A DNA stretch of 64,000 nucleotides from Cenococcum geophilum 1.58. Lineage: Eukaryota; Ascomycota; Dothideomycetes; Gloniales; Gloniaceae. The DNA is taken from NCBI GenBank assembly GCA_001692895.1, contig KV748211.1, positions 744,001 through 808,000 on the forward strand, read 5' to 3'. Below the pieces are notes generated by a model, which saw nothing but the letters and a program-made list of their open reading frames with translations, did no database searches and was not told the DNA's origin. A program made the position numbers and the translations under genes. Shown in pieces: positions 11,601 through 22,982 of the stretch (the stretch's first letter is position 1; every line of letters begins with the position of its first letter).

Positions 11601-12460
11601 GTCGCCTTCCTTAATTCTAATCTAATAGTACGCCCATTTTAGATATATCTTCGTAAAGATTTGTGTATTGCCGATCCTATCTTAAATTTCGCTAATTAAG
11701 GGTAAAGGATATCTATTCTTTCTGGTAATGCTATTTAACTATTTATAGTTAATGCATAACCTAAGTTTTTTATTCTTCTTTAGTACGAACAGTACTAGAT
11801 AACCTACTAATAATTGTAATAGTTTAATATATCCCTTTTATAAGTTTTCTTAGATAAACTCTTTTAATGCTCTACCCTCTTCTTTAGTAAGCTTATAGAT
11901 TAGAAAGAACTATAGACTTATTCCTAGTTCTAACTCTATTTTATAGTCCTATACTATATACTCTAACAGCTTTTTACTTTCTAGTAACTATAATTTCTTA
12001 CTATACTTATGGTATTTTTTTAGTATATAACTTAATCCTTAATTGGTCTCCTTATATATCGCTCTAACCTAATACTATACTAACTTAGTTTATTATCGCA
12101 TCTTATATTATTGCGTATCTTTAATATTAACCTCACTTATAACCCAATTAATCTTTAAATTATATTCCTATAACTAAGGCATTCTTAGTATTGCCTTATT
12201 ATTCCCTAATAGTAATATATCGAAAGACATCTTAACTTATCTCCCTTTAATAGTTAACTAAATAGGTCCTGTTTTAAGATTAATAATACCTCCTCTATAG
12301 GCTATTAGATCTCCTAAAATTGTTACTAATAGGTAAGGACGTTCCTTCTGTCTATATAGTAACCCCATTCTTTTAACTGCTGCTAGTAAAATATGGTTTC
12401 TTATTACTCCACTATTTACTAATACTTCGAACTGTTAATCTTGCCATTTAATTTTTAGAT
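8700..12460 (-). pseudogene. Gypsy Pol relic (protease, RT, RNase H, integrase)
   Basis: Reading from high to low coordinates, the protease motif appears as VLVNSG near 12385-12420 (DSG expected). RT reads KKNKKLRLCINYK, then YPLPLISEI, KWAYYQIRIKEGDEWKAAF and, at about 11443-11465, VYFNNIIIY, where YFDDI is expected: both catalytic Asp are Asn. RNase H (KTDALDYALKAY) lies near 11.0 kb. The integrase zinc-binding region (HNGAIGLVLRLQEEY...CLNYQRNK) is near 10.3 kb, with the core below it. Both lost Asp codons are GAC/GAT to AAC/AAT, the minus-strand form of CpA to TpA. Confidence 0.88.
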
Positions 12461-14480
12461 TTAGGTATTGTCCTTAAATTCCTTTAAGGGTCTAAGGCTC
12501 TACCACTAGCTCCCTTTAGTCCTATAGGCCTCTACTTTTCCTAACTAATAGCTACTAGATCCTGTTTATACTTAGTCCAACTTAGGCCAATACTTAGTTC
12601 GTTTCTTTTCTTTAATATACCATAGATAGGTGTTCTCTAGACATTCCCACTATTATTGTCTATCTAGGCATTTTTCCATAAGGAATCTTCCTGGTTAAAG
12701 TATTAAGTCCCCTTATTTTTAAACTTCTATAGGGTACCAACTATATATATACTTAGCGTTTCTGTACTTTATCTTATCCGGTGCCTAATATATCCTTACT
12801 AGGTACTTCCAGTTCTTATCTTTTAGTACTTTATATATATTGCACGCGTTATCTATATATATAATCCATGCCAACGTATAATGCGCTTAGTGTCTTAGGT
12901 TAACTCTCGGCTCATCTTTATTCTTAAGTTTAAACCTTTCTTATGTTAATCTAAGCGTTATAACTTTATTTACAGGTACTAAGATGCGTCTCTCGCTTCT
13001 CTAGTCCTCTAATCATTCCTCTAGATCCTTTAATATTATGATTAAGGCTCCCTTAATGTGATTTATCGCTTTTTCCGTAATTAGGTGGTCTTAGATAACT
13101 TTCTCGTCTAACCACATATAGAAATCTTCCTACTCGTTATTGTGCCTTTGTCTATACCACTTTTAGTATAGCTGCTGGAGTATATACGGCTTATCTGTAA
13201 GAAAGTATCTTTTTATTACTATATTATAATAGCCCTTTATATATCGTTCTTTAAACCTAGTTAGAATCCCTAGATCCTCTTTATTTTCCAGTTTAGTAAG
13301 CTACTTAGCTCTTAGTATGCCTATTCTTAGCCTATTAGTAATTCTTTATATAGGTACTCTGTCCCTTATATAACCTAGTATACTAGATTTTATATCTAGT
13401 TTCTTTTCTTACTATAAGGTAATTCTTGCTCTAAATTCCTCTATGGTTTCTTTCCTTTCGCGTCTTATAAGTGGATTTTTAAAGTCTTCTTGCTTCCTAA
13501 TCGTTGTATTAACTTTTTAATCTTTAGATTAAACACTGTGTTTATCTAGTAAGTCTTCTAGGTTTATATATCTGTCTCCTAATCTAATTACTATTTGCAC
13601 TATAGATTCTCTAATCTATAAGGAAGCTCCTTACTTTTTAATTATAGGTGTTCTAATCCGTGTCCTAAATTCTTAGTCCCTTAAATTCTTTAATCCTAAG
13701 CTTGCTTCTAACTTAAGCTTAGCCCCAGCCTTAGTCCAATTAGGCTTTACTAGTATTCTTATCTCGTCTTAAGAGTCTTAAATCTTACTTATCTTATCTT
13801 AAGAATCTTATACCGTTAGGAATACTTATCCCAAGCTTATTTATATATTTTTAAACTAAGCTGCTGCCCTGCTCTATCGGTTTGCGTCTATTATAGGTCC
13901 TTAAGCGTACCTCATCTCGTCTTAAGAATCTTAGTTATCTCTTATCTCGTCTTAAGAATCTTAAGCCTTTAGCCTTTTGCCTTTATCGAGTGGTAAGCTA
14001 GCACTAGCAGTTATCTGCTTGCTTAATTGTCTCTAGATATTACTCCTTCTGTCTTATAAAGCAATAGATGCCGTATCTAATGGTATTATAATGCCCGTTA
14101 CTAAACCTTACTCTATAGCGGTCTTAGTCTCTACTTCTATTACGTTATTAAGGTTTAGATACCCCCAGTTAGTTCCTTTACTATCCTCGTCGCTATTAAT
14201 TAATAAGTACTCTAACTTTATTGTTATTATTACTAATTATTATCCGCACATTGCTATAATATCTTAATCTAGCTTATAGAGTCGATCTTATTCTTTATCT
14301 AACTCTTTAGTTCCTTTAAGTCCTTTTAACTCTAGCTCTTATAGCTAATAGCTTGCACCATACTTAGCGTCTTTATAAATTTAGTATGCGTTATTATAAT
14401 AAAACGCAAAACTTCTAATTAAATATTCTTTTATTCTTTATAGTGCACTATTATCCCTTTATACGTATATGTTATATACT
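12461..14480 (-). other. Gypsy region between Gag and protease
   Basis: No domain was identified. Between about 13750 and 13970 the plus strand has four imperfect copies of atctcgtcttaagaatctta, which on the minus strand encode a Gln/Asp/Ser-rich low-complexity segment. The interval presumably extends the Gag-Pol polyprotein. Confidence 0.45.
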
Positions 14481-15600
14481 ACTAGTCTAGTTCCCTTTAC
14501 TATATAGTAACTCTAACCACTTCTATAGTCTTTAGCGAAATAACCCTGTTTTCCGCAATTTATATAAGCTCTATCTTTAAACTATTACTTTTGTTATAGA
14601 GTCCGCTCAAACATCTTCTGCTACTAAGATCCTTGGTTTAGCCTATACTCCCTAGTCCTATAATCGCTTAATCCTTAACCTCTAGGTTTCTATAGTTTCT
14701 TACTCCATCTCTTATAGGCTTCTTTAGTACCACTTAGGTCTATTAGCTCTGCGCCATACTATAGTTTCTAACTTAGCTTTAGTTATTGCGTGCTTTACGT
14801 CTTATACAACTATAAAACTCTATCTTAGCCTCTTTTAGCCTGTTCCCTTTAGAAGATCCTATTATTAATCTTAATCGCTTAATCTATTAATTCCCTTAGG
14901 GTATCCACATCTTCTATTAGAATAATTACGTCCTAGACTTTAGCCTTAAGTCCCTATTTATACTGTGCTATAAGCGCCTTATCGTTCCATTCGACCTATA
15001 TAGTAAGTATTTAAAACTATATCGTATACTTAATTACTAAAGTTCGCTGTATTAGGTCCTAAAGCTTTTTTTCTGCTATAACTGTTGCTTCTAGGTCTCT
15101 AAATATCTGTATTAATCGTTCCGCGAATCCTACCTAGCTAAAAAACACAAATCGTACCTCTTAATTGGTAGTAGTTATTCCGTTAGTCTGTATTTCTATT
15201 AAGTAGGGTTTAAACTATTTAAGTGCCCAACCCGTTAGGAATAGTCCTGCGTAGGCTATCTAATCCATTATCGTGGCTAACTTAGCCCCCTCTTGCATAA
15301 CTTTAAAATGCATTTACATTAGGAATCCTTTAAGCTTTAATCTCTCTCCTAAGAATCATTTAATTAAAAGTAATTTAACCTTTGCTGCTCCAATCCCATT
15401 AAGTCTTTCCTTAAGTATTTGGTTGTTCTCGTTTAACCTATTAATAATTTCCTATAGCTGCCCAACCGTAACTGGTTGTAAGTCAGTATCTTGTATACTT
15501 ATATCTCCACTTAACCTTAAAGTGGTTGCTGCCGTTAACGGCGTCGTAGTGGCTACTTTTAGTAGCATGTTATTTAACTTCTTAAACCTATAACCGTGGT
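14480..15600 (-). pseudogene. Gypsy Gag relic with zinc knuckle
   Basis: The minus strand reads as a retrotransposon Gag: a helical capsid-like region (around 14900-15250, e.g. YTEIQ..., AQYKQGLKAKVQDVI) and a C-terminal CCHC knuckle near 14525-14580, read as YINCGKQGYFAKDY. The first Cys, the His and the last Cys are converted to Tyr. A plus-strand ORF at 15273-15593 is antisense to this and is not considered a gene. Confidence 0.75.
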
Positions 15601-15608
15601 AGTAATTG

Positions 15609-16028
15609 TATAATAGGACCTTATAGTAGATACTACGGTAGGCTTATTAATAGGCTAGGTATATAGGAATTATAGAAAGTTAATAACGTAATAATAACTA
15701 GTGGAGTGGTTGCCTAATAGATTAACTCTAATTATATTCTAAGAATTACTACGAGGAAGGAACTATCTAGGTAGGGACTAAGGGTCCTTAAATACACAAC
15801 TGTACTCCTAAGAAAGTCGTTGCTCTATCTGCTCTGTCCACTCTATTCGCTCTATTATAGATCTCGCAGATTATATAGATTATACAGATCATATCACGTG
15901 ACTCTACTTACTATTCCTCGTTATATGGTTCCACGGGTTCCATCTTAGACTGTGCCTATATTAACCAACTAGCTTCCTCCAACTCCTCTCCAAGTAGTCA
16001 TAATATCGTACTTAAAGCGTTCGTAACA
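15609..16028 (-). repeat. Gypsy 5' LTR (right copy)
   Basis: This 420-bp LTR is equal in length to the left copy and differs from it mostly by transitions. It ends with GTAACA, immediately followed by the CGCTA duplication at 16029-16033. Confidence 0.9.
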
Positions 16029-16033
16029 CGCTA

Positions 16034-16240
16034 TATATAAAACACTTTAGATACTTTAACTAAATGTTTAAAAGTAGAGTACGGTATAGTAGAGCCTAAT
16101 AAACGATAAATAACTAAAAGACTTTGGAGTGTTAGCGATATCAGAGCTATACGCATAGAAAACGGACGATATAGTTATAACAGTCTCTATAGGATACTTA
16201 AATTGGACTAAGGTAATACCTATAGTCTAGCGTAAAGAGA
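16034..16240 (+). pseudogene. Tad1-like LINE, ORF1 continuation
   Basis: Skipping the Gypsy element and one CGCTA copy, the ORF1 frame continues: TRY before the insertion joins to I*NTLDTLTK after it. This confirms that one LINE was split by the Gypsy insertion. The C-terminal tail is decayed. Confidence 0.65.
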
Positions 16241-19200
16241 GGTGGGCGGTATGGAGTATGCTATAGGTTTAAAAAGACATTAAGGCCATATAGGTGCCAG
16301 TACAATCAGCAGACCTTACCGCGGCGGTGCTGCGCCTTTCCGACCGATTAGTACTAGTAGTGTTAGTATACGTTAAGGGAAAGAATATAGAGGCACTATA
16401 GGATATAACTGGTAAACTATACTAACTAATCTAGGAAATATAGAATAAGATAGGTATATAAACCGATATAATACTCGCAGGAGACTTTAATTAGCACAAT
16501 TAGCTATAGGGAGGAAATGACGTATTATAGGCGAGATAGGGAGAAGCCGACCCAATTATTAATCTTATAGTAGATTACTCCCTACGTAGCCTACTGCCCA
16601 GGGGTACGAAAATATAGCAAAATAGCAACCGCGAGACAATAATTAACCTAATTCTAGCATTAAACGAACTAGCATCTATAATGGTAAAGTATATAGTATA
16701 TGGGATAGAATACGGATCTAATTATAGGGCAATCGAGACAGTATTTAATATTGCGGTCCCTAAACGCGCTATGGAATAAAGAATGCTCTTTAAGAATATA
16801 TTATAGAACAAAATTAGAAATAGGGTCGCTACCGCCCTCCGTATTATCCTAGTGGGTAGTAAAGTATAGCAGTAAACAGACCAGCTTATGGATATAGTGC
16901 TAGAGGTAGTCTACATATTAACTCTAAAAGCTAGACCGTTACTATATATAAAAAGGTAGTAGATAATAGACCTTACGAAGCTCTACCGGGTATATACTTA
17001 CTAGAGAAATTAGGTAAAGAACTAACGCTAAGCAGGCCAGATGTTACTAGAACTAGAGCAATAAGCAAAGGAGGCCTTAAAGGAATACTATAATGTAATA
17101 CGGAAATAGAAAAGGATATATTGGGACAACTTCCTGGCTAATAACGTAAACATTTAGTAAGTAGCAAAATACCTTAACCTAAGCGGCAACTCAGCGTTTA
17201 ATAAGATACCACTATTAGTAAGGGCGGATAGATCTACTATAAAAGGTAAAAATAAGCAAGCAGCAGAGCTATTAACTATATTTTTTCCCCTACTGCTAAT
17301 AGGAATAGAGGATAAGGGCCCGCGGCCTTAATAAACGCTAACACTAATGGCGCGTCTTATAATGGAAGAGGTAAAATAGAAGATATTTGCGGTAAAGCTA
17401 TAGAAAGCGCTAGGGGATAATAGACTACTAGCAATAGTATAGAGGCAGATATGGCCGGTAATAAAAGATAGGGTCCTGCTCCTCTTTTAGACCTTACTAA
17501 ATAAAAGCGACCTTCCTAACTAATAGAGAAATGCTAAGATTATACCGCTTAAGAAGCCGAATAAAGGAGACTATATAAAGGCAAGGGCATAGAGGCCTAT
17601 CTCCCTACTATCTACGCTAGGTAAGATGCTAGAGTCCGTAGTTGCCGAGAGAATATCGTACGCGGTAGAGACTTTCAGTTTACTGCCTACAAATTACTTT
17701 AGGGTAAGGAAGAAGCGCTCTACTAAATAGGCGCTGCTGCTACTGTAAGAACATATCTATAACGCGTAGAGGTCTAAGAAGGTGCTTAGCCTTATTAGCT
17801 TTAATATAAAGGGTGTATATAACGGAGTATATAAAGAGAGGCTATTATAGAGGCTTATAGTAAGAGGTATACCGCCAGTACTAGTACGGTAGATTAATAC
17901 ATTCTGCTCTAATTAGACGGCGACTATCTTAGTTAACGGCTATACCTCTAACTAGTAATAGTTACTATAAGCAGGACTACTATAAGGATCGCTGCTCTTA
18001 CTAATACTGTTCCTCTTTTTTAACGCTAACCTAGTTTAGCACCGGCTTAATGCAAATGGAGGCTTAATAGCGTTTGTGGATAACTATAATATATAGGTTA
18101 TAGAACCATTAGTAGCAGTAAACCGCGAAGGTATTTAGGCTATTATTAATAGAGTAATAAACTAGGAGAAACGAAGCGGCGCAACGTTTAAAGGTAAAAA
18201 GACTATATTAGTGCACTTTATAAGAAACGCGGAGCGGACTAATACTACCCCGTTTATAATTAAGGGAAAAACAGTTGCACTAGGGCATATAGCTAAGATT
18301 TTAGGGGTAGTTATAGATATAGAGCTTCGGTATAAGTAACATATCACAAAAGCAGCCACTAAGGGCCTTATCGCAGTAATAGCACTAAAGAGACTCTAGA
18401 TAGTATCCCCTTTAACTATAAGATAACTATTTAGGGTAACGGTAGCGCCAGTAGTGGACTACGCCTTAAATATCTGGATGTACGCCTATAGGGGTTCCGC
18501 GTTAGCCGTAATAAATAGGGTATAAAGAATTAGAGCGTAGGCAATTATAGGAACTTTCCGCATAGTAGCTATAGTTATTAGGGAGGCCAAAGCAAGTATA
18601 CAGTTAGTACGCGAGCGGCACTTAGAGAGGGCCATAAAGCTATAGGTCGACCTCCGTACACTATATAAGATAAACCCACTATTAAGGCTCCGTACTAAGG
18701 TGCTCTAGAGGTTTACATCCCCACTATAGAAGATAGCCTATATATACTAATATACACCAATAAACAAGATAGAGGTTATATAACCCTACGTAGTACTACT
18801 ATAGAAGGACTAATTACCTATAAGCATTAACCCAGATAAAGATAAGGTAACTAAAACAGCTAACTCTACCTAAGGGATATAGATCGCAACGAGCTCGTCT
18901 AGGAGGAGAGGCATAGTAGGGATAGAAGATATTATCCGTAACACCCTTAGCAATAGGGAAGCGGTTATATACTTAATTATATTAGGACTAAGAGCAGAAT
19001 AGAACCTATACACGGCTAAACTAGTAGTAATATTAATGGTGATAAGATGCTTACTACCGGATCTATAGGGGAGATAGATTACTATATTTATTAGTAATTA
19101 GGCAGTATTACTAGCGCTTAGCTAACCTAAGTAATAGTCCGGCTAAATAAGTATTGCATAGATTTATAATATAGCCCGTACGCTAAGGTAAAGAAGTAAC

Positions 19201-19790
19201 CGCTTTCTTATTATATAGGTCCTATAAGGGGAGTTCGAACTAGGCAAGAAGGCAAAAATAGTAGTATAATAAGCCACTATACAAGGACGCCTACCGCGAG
19301 GACAATAATACTAGGCTAAGGCTACAATAATAAACACCGCAAAAATAAAACAGTGGGGTAGGAAAATACTACCGGAAGGAGTAGGAAGGTACTTAAGAAA
19401 AATGGATACAGCGCTACTAGGTAAATATACCTATAGGCTATATAACTCCCTTAAGCGAGGGGAGGTAAACGTATTGGCCTAGTTATGGACAGGAATAATA
19501 TAACTTAATGGGTATCTGCACCGCATTAGGGCGGCAGAATTAGATTAATGTAATTGCGGTTAGGTAAGAGAAATAGTTAAACACTTCCTCTTTAGGTGTA
19601 TAAAATAGATAGTATACTAAGAGTAAATGCTATAGCAAATAGATATAAGAAGAGGCAGCTTATCCTTCTATCTTGGGGGGAAGGCGCCAACTAACCCTAA
19701 ATAGTGGACACTAAATGTAGACGCGGTCTAAGCGATAGTAAAATATGTAATAGCTACTAGACGACTTAAGGTAGAATTGGATTAATAACC
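16241..19790 (+). pseudogene. Tad1-like LINE, ORF2 relic (endonuclease, RT, RNase H)
   Basis: ORF2 encodes the nicking endonuclease and reverse transcriptase of target-primed LINEs. One frame with in-frame TAG/TAA carries an apurinic-type endonuclease part: LAGDFN at about 16477, then NRETIINLILALNELAS and EYGSNYRAIET at about 16705-16745. The RT domain starts near 17480 with IIPLKKPNKGDY and RPISLL. The catalytic box at 18073-18090 reads FVDNYN (18079-18084 = Asp-Asn). RNase H-like and C-terminal Cys/His segments (DQCNCG*VREIVKHFLFRC, near 19550-19600) follow. The N-terminal half of the endonuclease is not recognisable. Confidence 0.88.
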
Positions 19791-20133
19791 CGTCTACTAC
19801 AGTTAGAAACTCCTCCCCTTCCCCCCCTTTACGCTTTAACTAACCTATACTACGCACCCTTATGCTACTAGCAGATCTCGCTTTAATTACCGAAGATAGG
19901 ACACTAAATACTTGGAGGAACACCCCCCCCTAAGACTACCTGTTATTAACTACCTACGAGATTTTATAGAATAAGGTATAAGTAACACTAGGGAATACTA
20001 AATAAGGTATATGTACGGGCTTGTACGAGAATATGGCGAGACTAAAGGAAGCGTAATTATGTAATATAGTACTAGTGCCCTTTAGGCTTAGTGCCTCCGG
20101 GCGGAATAAACTTCATTATTATTAAAAGCTCTA
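19791..20133 (+). other. LINE 3' untranslated region
   Basis: This follows the Cys/His segment of ORF2. It has poly-C runs near 19826-19840 and 19922-19930 and ends with gcctccgggcgg then aataaacttcattattatt, a plausible LINE 3' tail, after which the satellite begins. Confidence 0.5.
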
Positions 20134-22165
20134 CTAAAAGCTCTACTAAAGGCTTTGCAGCACCTCTACCTACCTAGTGTACTGGCTAGAGCACACAGTG
20201 CGCAGTGGGGTCTAAGAGGGTCCCCCTTAAAGCTCTGCTCGAAGCTCTACTTAAAGCTTTACTTAAAACCCTATACGGAGCTCTAAAGCTCTACTAACAT
20301 ACAGCACTAATATACTAGGAAGGTTCTGCAATCGGCCGTATAACCGCCTATACGGTTAATTGCCGTATAATTATCTTTACAAACGGCTCCACGAACGGCT
20401 CCACGAACAACTCCACAAACGGCTTTACGAACGGCTTTACGAACGGCTCTATAAACGTCTACACGATCGCCTATACAAACGTCTATATAACTGCCCATGC
20501 GATCGTCTCTATAAACGTCTCTACAATTAATTACCCGTACGAGCGTTTGTACCCTATACGCCTATACATAGCTCTATAGAAGCTCTATATAAAGCTCTAT
20601 ATAAAGCTCTGTAAAAGCTCTACTAAAGTCTCTACTAAAGCCTCTATAAGAGCTCTGCCCACGTAGTAAATAGAGCACGTAGTACGTAGGGGGGTCTAAG
20701 GCGGTCTCCCCCTTAAAGCTCTACTTAAAGCTCTGCTTGAAGCTTTGCTTAAAGCCCTATACAGAGCTCTAAAGCTCTACTAACTCGCAGCACTAATATA
20801 TTAGGAAGGTTCTGCAATCGGCCGTATAACCGCCAATACGACCAATTACCGTACAATCGTCTCTACGAACGGCTCTACAAACGGTTCTATAAACGTCTAC
20901 ACAATCGCCTGTATAAACGCCCGTACGAACGCCTATATAAACGATCAATTAAACGTCTATATAATTGCCTATACAATCGTCTCTATAAACGTCTCTACAA
21001 TTCATCGCCCGTATAAACGTCTACACGCCTACATATAGCTCTATAGAAGATCTATACGAAGCTTTACACGAAGCTCTACACGAAGCTCTGCAAAAGCTCT
21101 ACTAAAAGCTCTACTAAACGCTCTACCAAACGCTCTACTAAACGCTCTATTAAAGCCTCTGCAAGAGCTCTGCCTATATTATAAATGGAGCACGTAGTGC
21201 GCAGGGGGGGTCCAAGGGGGTCTCCCCCTTAAGCTTAAAGCTCTACTTGAAGCTCTACTCAAAGCTTAATACGGAGCTCTAAAGCTCTACTAACACGCAG
21301 CACTGATATACTAGGAAGGCTCTATAATCGTCTACATAAACAGCTCTACAAACGGCTCTACGAACGTCTGTATAATCGCCTGTACGAACGTCCATACAAT
21401 CAATTAATTAATTAAACGTCCATGCAATTGCCTATACAATCGTCCCTACAAACGTCTCCGCAGTTAATCGCCTGTGTGAATGCCTGCATGTGGCTCTGTA
21501 TAAGGCTCTGCACGAAGCTTTACCAAAGCTTTGCATAAAGCTCTACCAAAGCTCTAGACAAAGCTCTACCGAAGCTCTACACGAAGCTCCACCAAAGCCC
21601 TACACGAAGCTCCACTAAAGATCTATACGAAGCTCTGCAAAAGCTCTACCAAACGCTCTACTAAAGCCTCTGTAAGAGCTCTGCCTACGCGGTAAATAGA
21701 GCACGCAGTGCGTAGGGGGGGAGGGGGGTCTAAGGGGGTTCTCCCCCTTGAGCTTAAAGCTCTACTAACATACAGCACTAATATACTAGGAAGGCTCTAT
21801 AATTATCTATATAAACGGCTCTATAAACGGCTCTACGAACATCTGCACGATCGCCCGTATAAACGCCCATATAATTAGTTAATTAATTGATTAATTACCT
21901 ATATAAACACCAATATAATCAATTAATTAACTAACTAAACGCCTGTATAAACGTCTCTATAAACGGCTCTACAAACGTCCATATAATTAATTAGTCAATT
22001 AATTGCCTATACAAACGCTCGTACGAACGATCGATCAAACGCCCATACAATTGGATATACAATCGTCTCTATAAATGTCTCTGCAATTAATCGCCAGAAC
22101 AAACGGCTGTACGTCTACACGTCTGCACGTCTGCACGTCTGCACGTAGCTCTACCAAAGCTCTGC
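20134..22165. repeat. complex satellite: about four ~480-515-bp units built of short repeats
   Basis: A landmark with gagcac, agtgcg/agtacg, a G run and a C run recurs near 20189, 20672, 21186 and 21697. A second landmark (cactaatatactaggaagg) recurs near 20307, 20790, 21302 and 21776. Each unit holds runs of ~11-nt AAAGCTCTACT-like repeats and 12-nt ACGAACGGCTCT-like repeats. Later units also carry attaattaatt stretches. G-run and C-run pairs in each unit could form hairpins. No protein is supported. Position directly behind the LINE and the AAAGCTCTACC fragment before LINE ORF1 hint that the units came from LINE untranslated sequence. Confidence 0.85.
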
Positions 22166-22170
22166 ACGAG

Positions 22171-22631
22171 TGTTGAACGGACGATCAGGAATGAAAACTC
22201 TCCTTATTAAAGAGGGCTCTAGAAGCTCTCTTATATACATCAGGTAGGTCCAAATACAATAACAACGACGTCGTCATGTAGTAGGTCATAGTTAAGAGAA
22301 ATAGGTAATAAGACGTTCGATAAGACATACGAGCTCAAGATACGAGACAACTAAGACATAGTTCGTATAGACGATCTAGGTCGTCAGACAGTATTACGAT
22401 GGTAGTTACAGACCAAAACTCCCCTTGGCGGAATCCGACTCGGTTAGTCAGCATCGCCGCTCTACTTAGGCGCCAAGCACGCTCGACTTACCCACTGCTT
22501 AGGCTGCTCACCCTCCCGCTTAGGTTATGCTTAGGCTGCTTAGTCACGTTACTGCTCCTCCATCTTATTAACTAATTATGCCTTAAAAGTGCTACGTCCT
22601 TACTAATGCAAATTATTAACTCTATACAACA
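22171..22631. mobile_element. LTR-like fragment or solo LTR
   Basis: The satellite is interrupted at 22171 by sequence starting TGTTGAACGG and possibly ending CTATACAACA at 22631, giving TGTTG/CAACA inverted ends. The flanking five bases (ACGAG and ATCTT) do not match, so either the right end is misplaced or the element is truncated. Several CTTAGGCTGCT repeats occur inside (about 22465-22540). Confidence 0.4.
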
Positions 22632-22843
22632 ATCTTAAGGGCCGCGTTTTAGGCCTACAGGGTTTCTAAAACTAGGCCCCCCTTAAAATAAAGCATTTGC
22701 CCATCCTAAGCTACGCCTATATATAACATGGCGTCCCCAAAGGTATTAGTTAAAGAGGAGGTGCCTTATCTCTTGCTATAAGATCTCCTCTGGTCGCGTC
22801 CGTTCGCTCCATTCTACCTACCTACTACTTAATTTCCATCCTA

Positions 22844-22875
22844 TCTTCTCTCTCTCTTTCTCTCTTTTTTTTTTA
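22844..22875. repeat. CT/T-rich pyrimidine tract
   Basis: A run of CTCTCTCTTTCTCTC followed by poly-T lies about 110 bp before the first candidate ATG of the recombinase relic. Such tracts are common near fungal transcription starts, so it may be a core promoter remnant. Confidence 0.4.
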
Positions 22876-22982
22876 CCTACTGCTCTATAGCTCGCCCATC
22901 TATTCCTATAAGCTTATCTCTATATTCCTCTTCCCTCCCTTCTTTATATTAGCTTCTACTTACCTTATCCATTTCTCTATAA

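Larger units (their letters stand above)
8005..16028 (-). mobile_element. complete Ty3/Gypsy LTR retrotransposon, RIP-inactivated
   Basis: An 8,024-bp element lies between two equal LTRs (8005-8424 and 15609-16028) and a CGCTA duplication. Coding order on the minus strand is Gag, protease, RT, RNase H, integrase, as in Ty3/Gypsy. A purine tract (reading AAAGAGGAGGGAGATGG) sits just inside the 3' LTR at 8425. The primer binding site next to 15608 could not be assigned to a tRNA. Stops and active-site Asp to Asn changes make it non-autonomous. It is nested in the ORF1 of a Tad1-like LINE, so it is the younger insertion. Confidence 0.92.

Noticed and set aside
13750..13970. Independent minisatellite in the Gypsy element
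   Set aside because: The imperfect 20-nt repeats are better explained as low-complexity coding sequence between Gag and protease.
18162..18359. 65-codon minus-strand ORF
   Set aside because: It is antisense to the LINE reverse transcriptase relic.
20134..22165. CRISPR-like alternating repeats
   Set aside because: The repeats are degenerate, without constant-length unique spacers, and the organism is a fungus.
22166..22400. ACGAG target duplication for the LTR-like element
   Set aside because: ACGAG recurs downstream at about 22336 and 22350, but the bases before those copies do not give a canonical LTR end.
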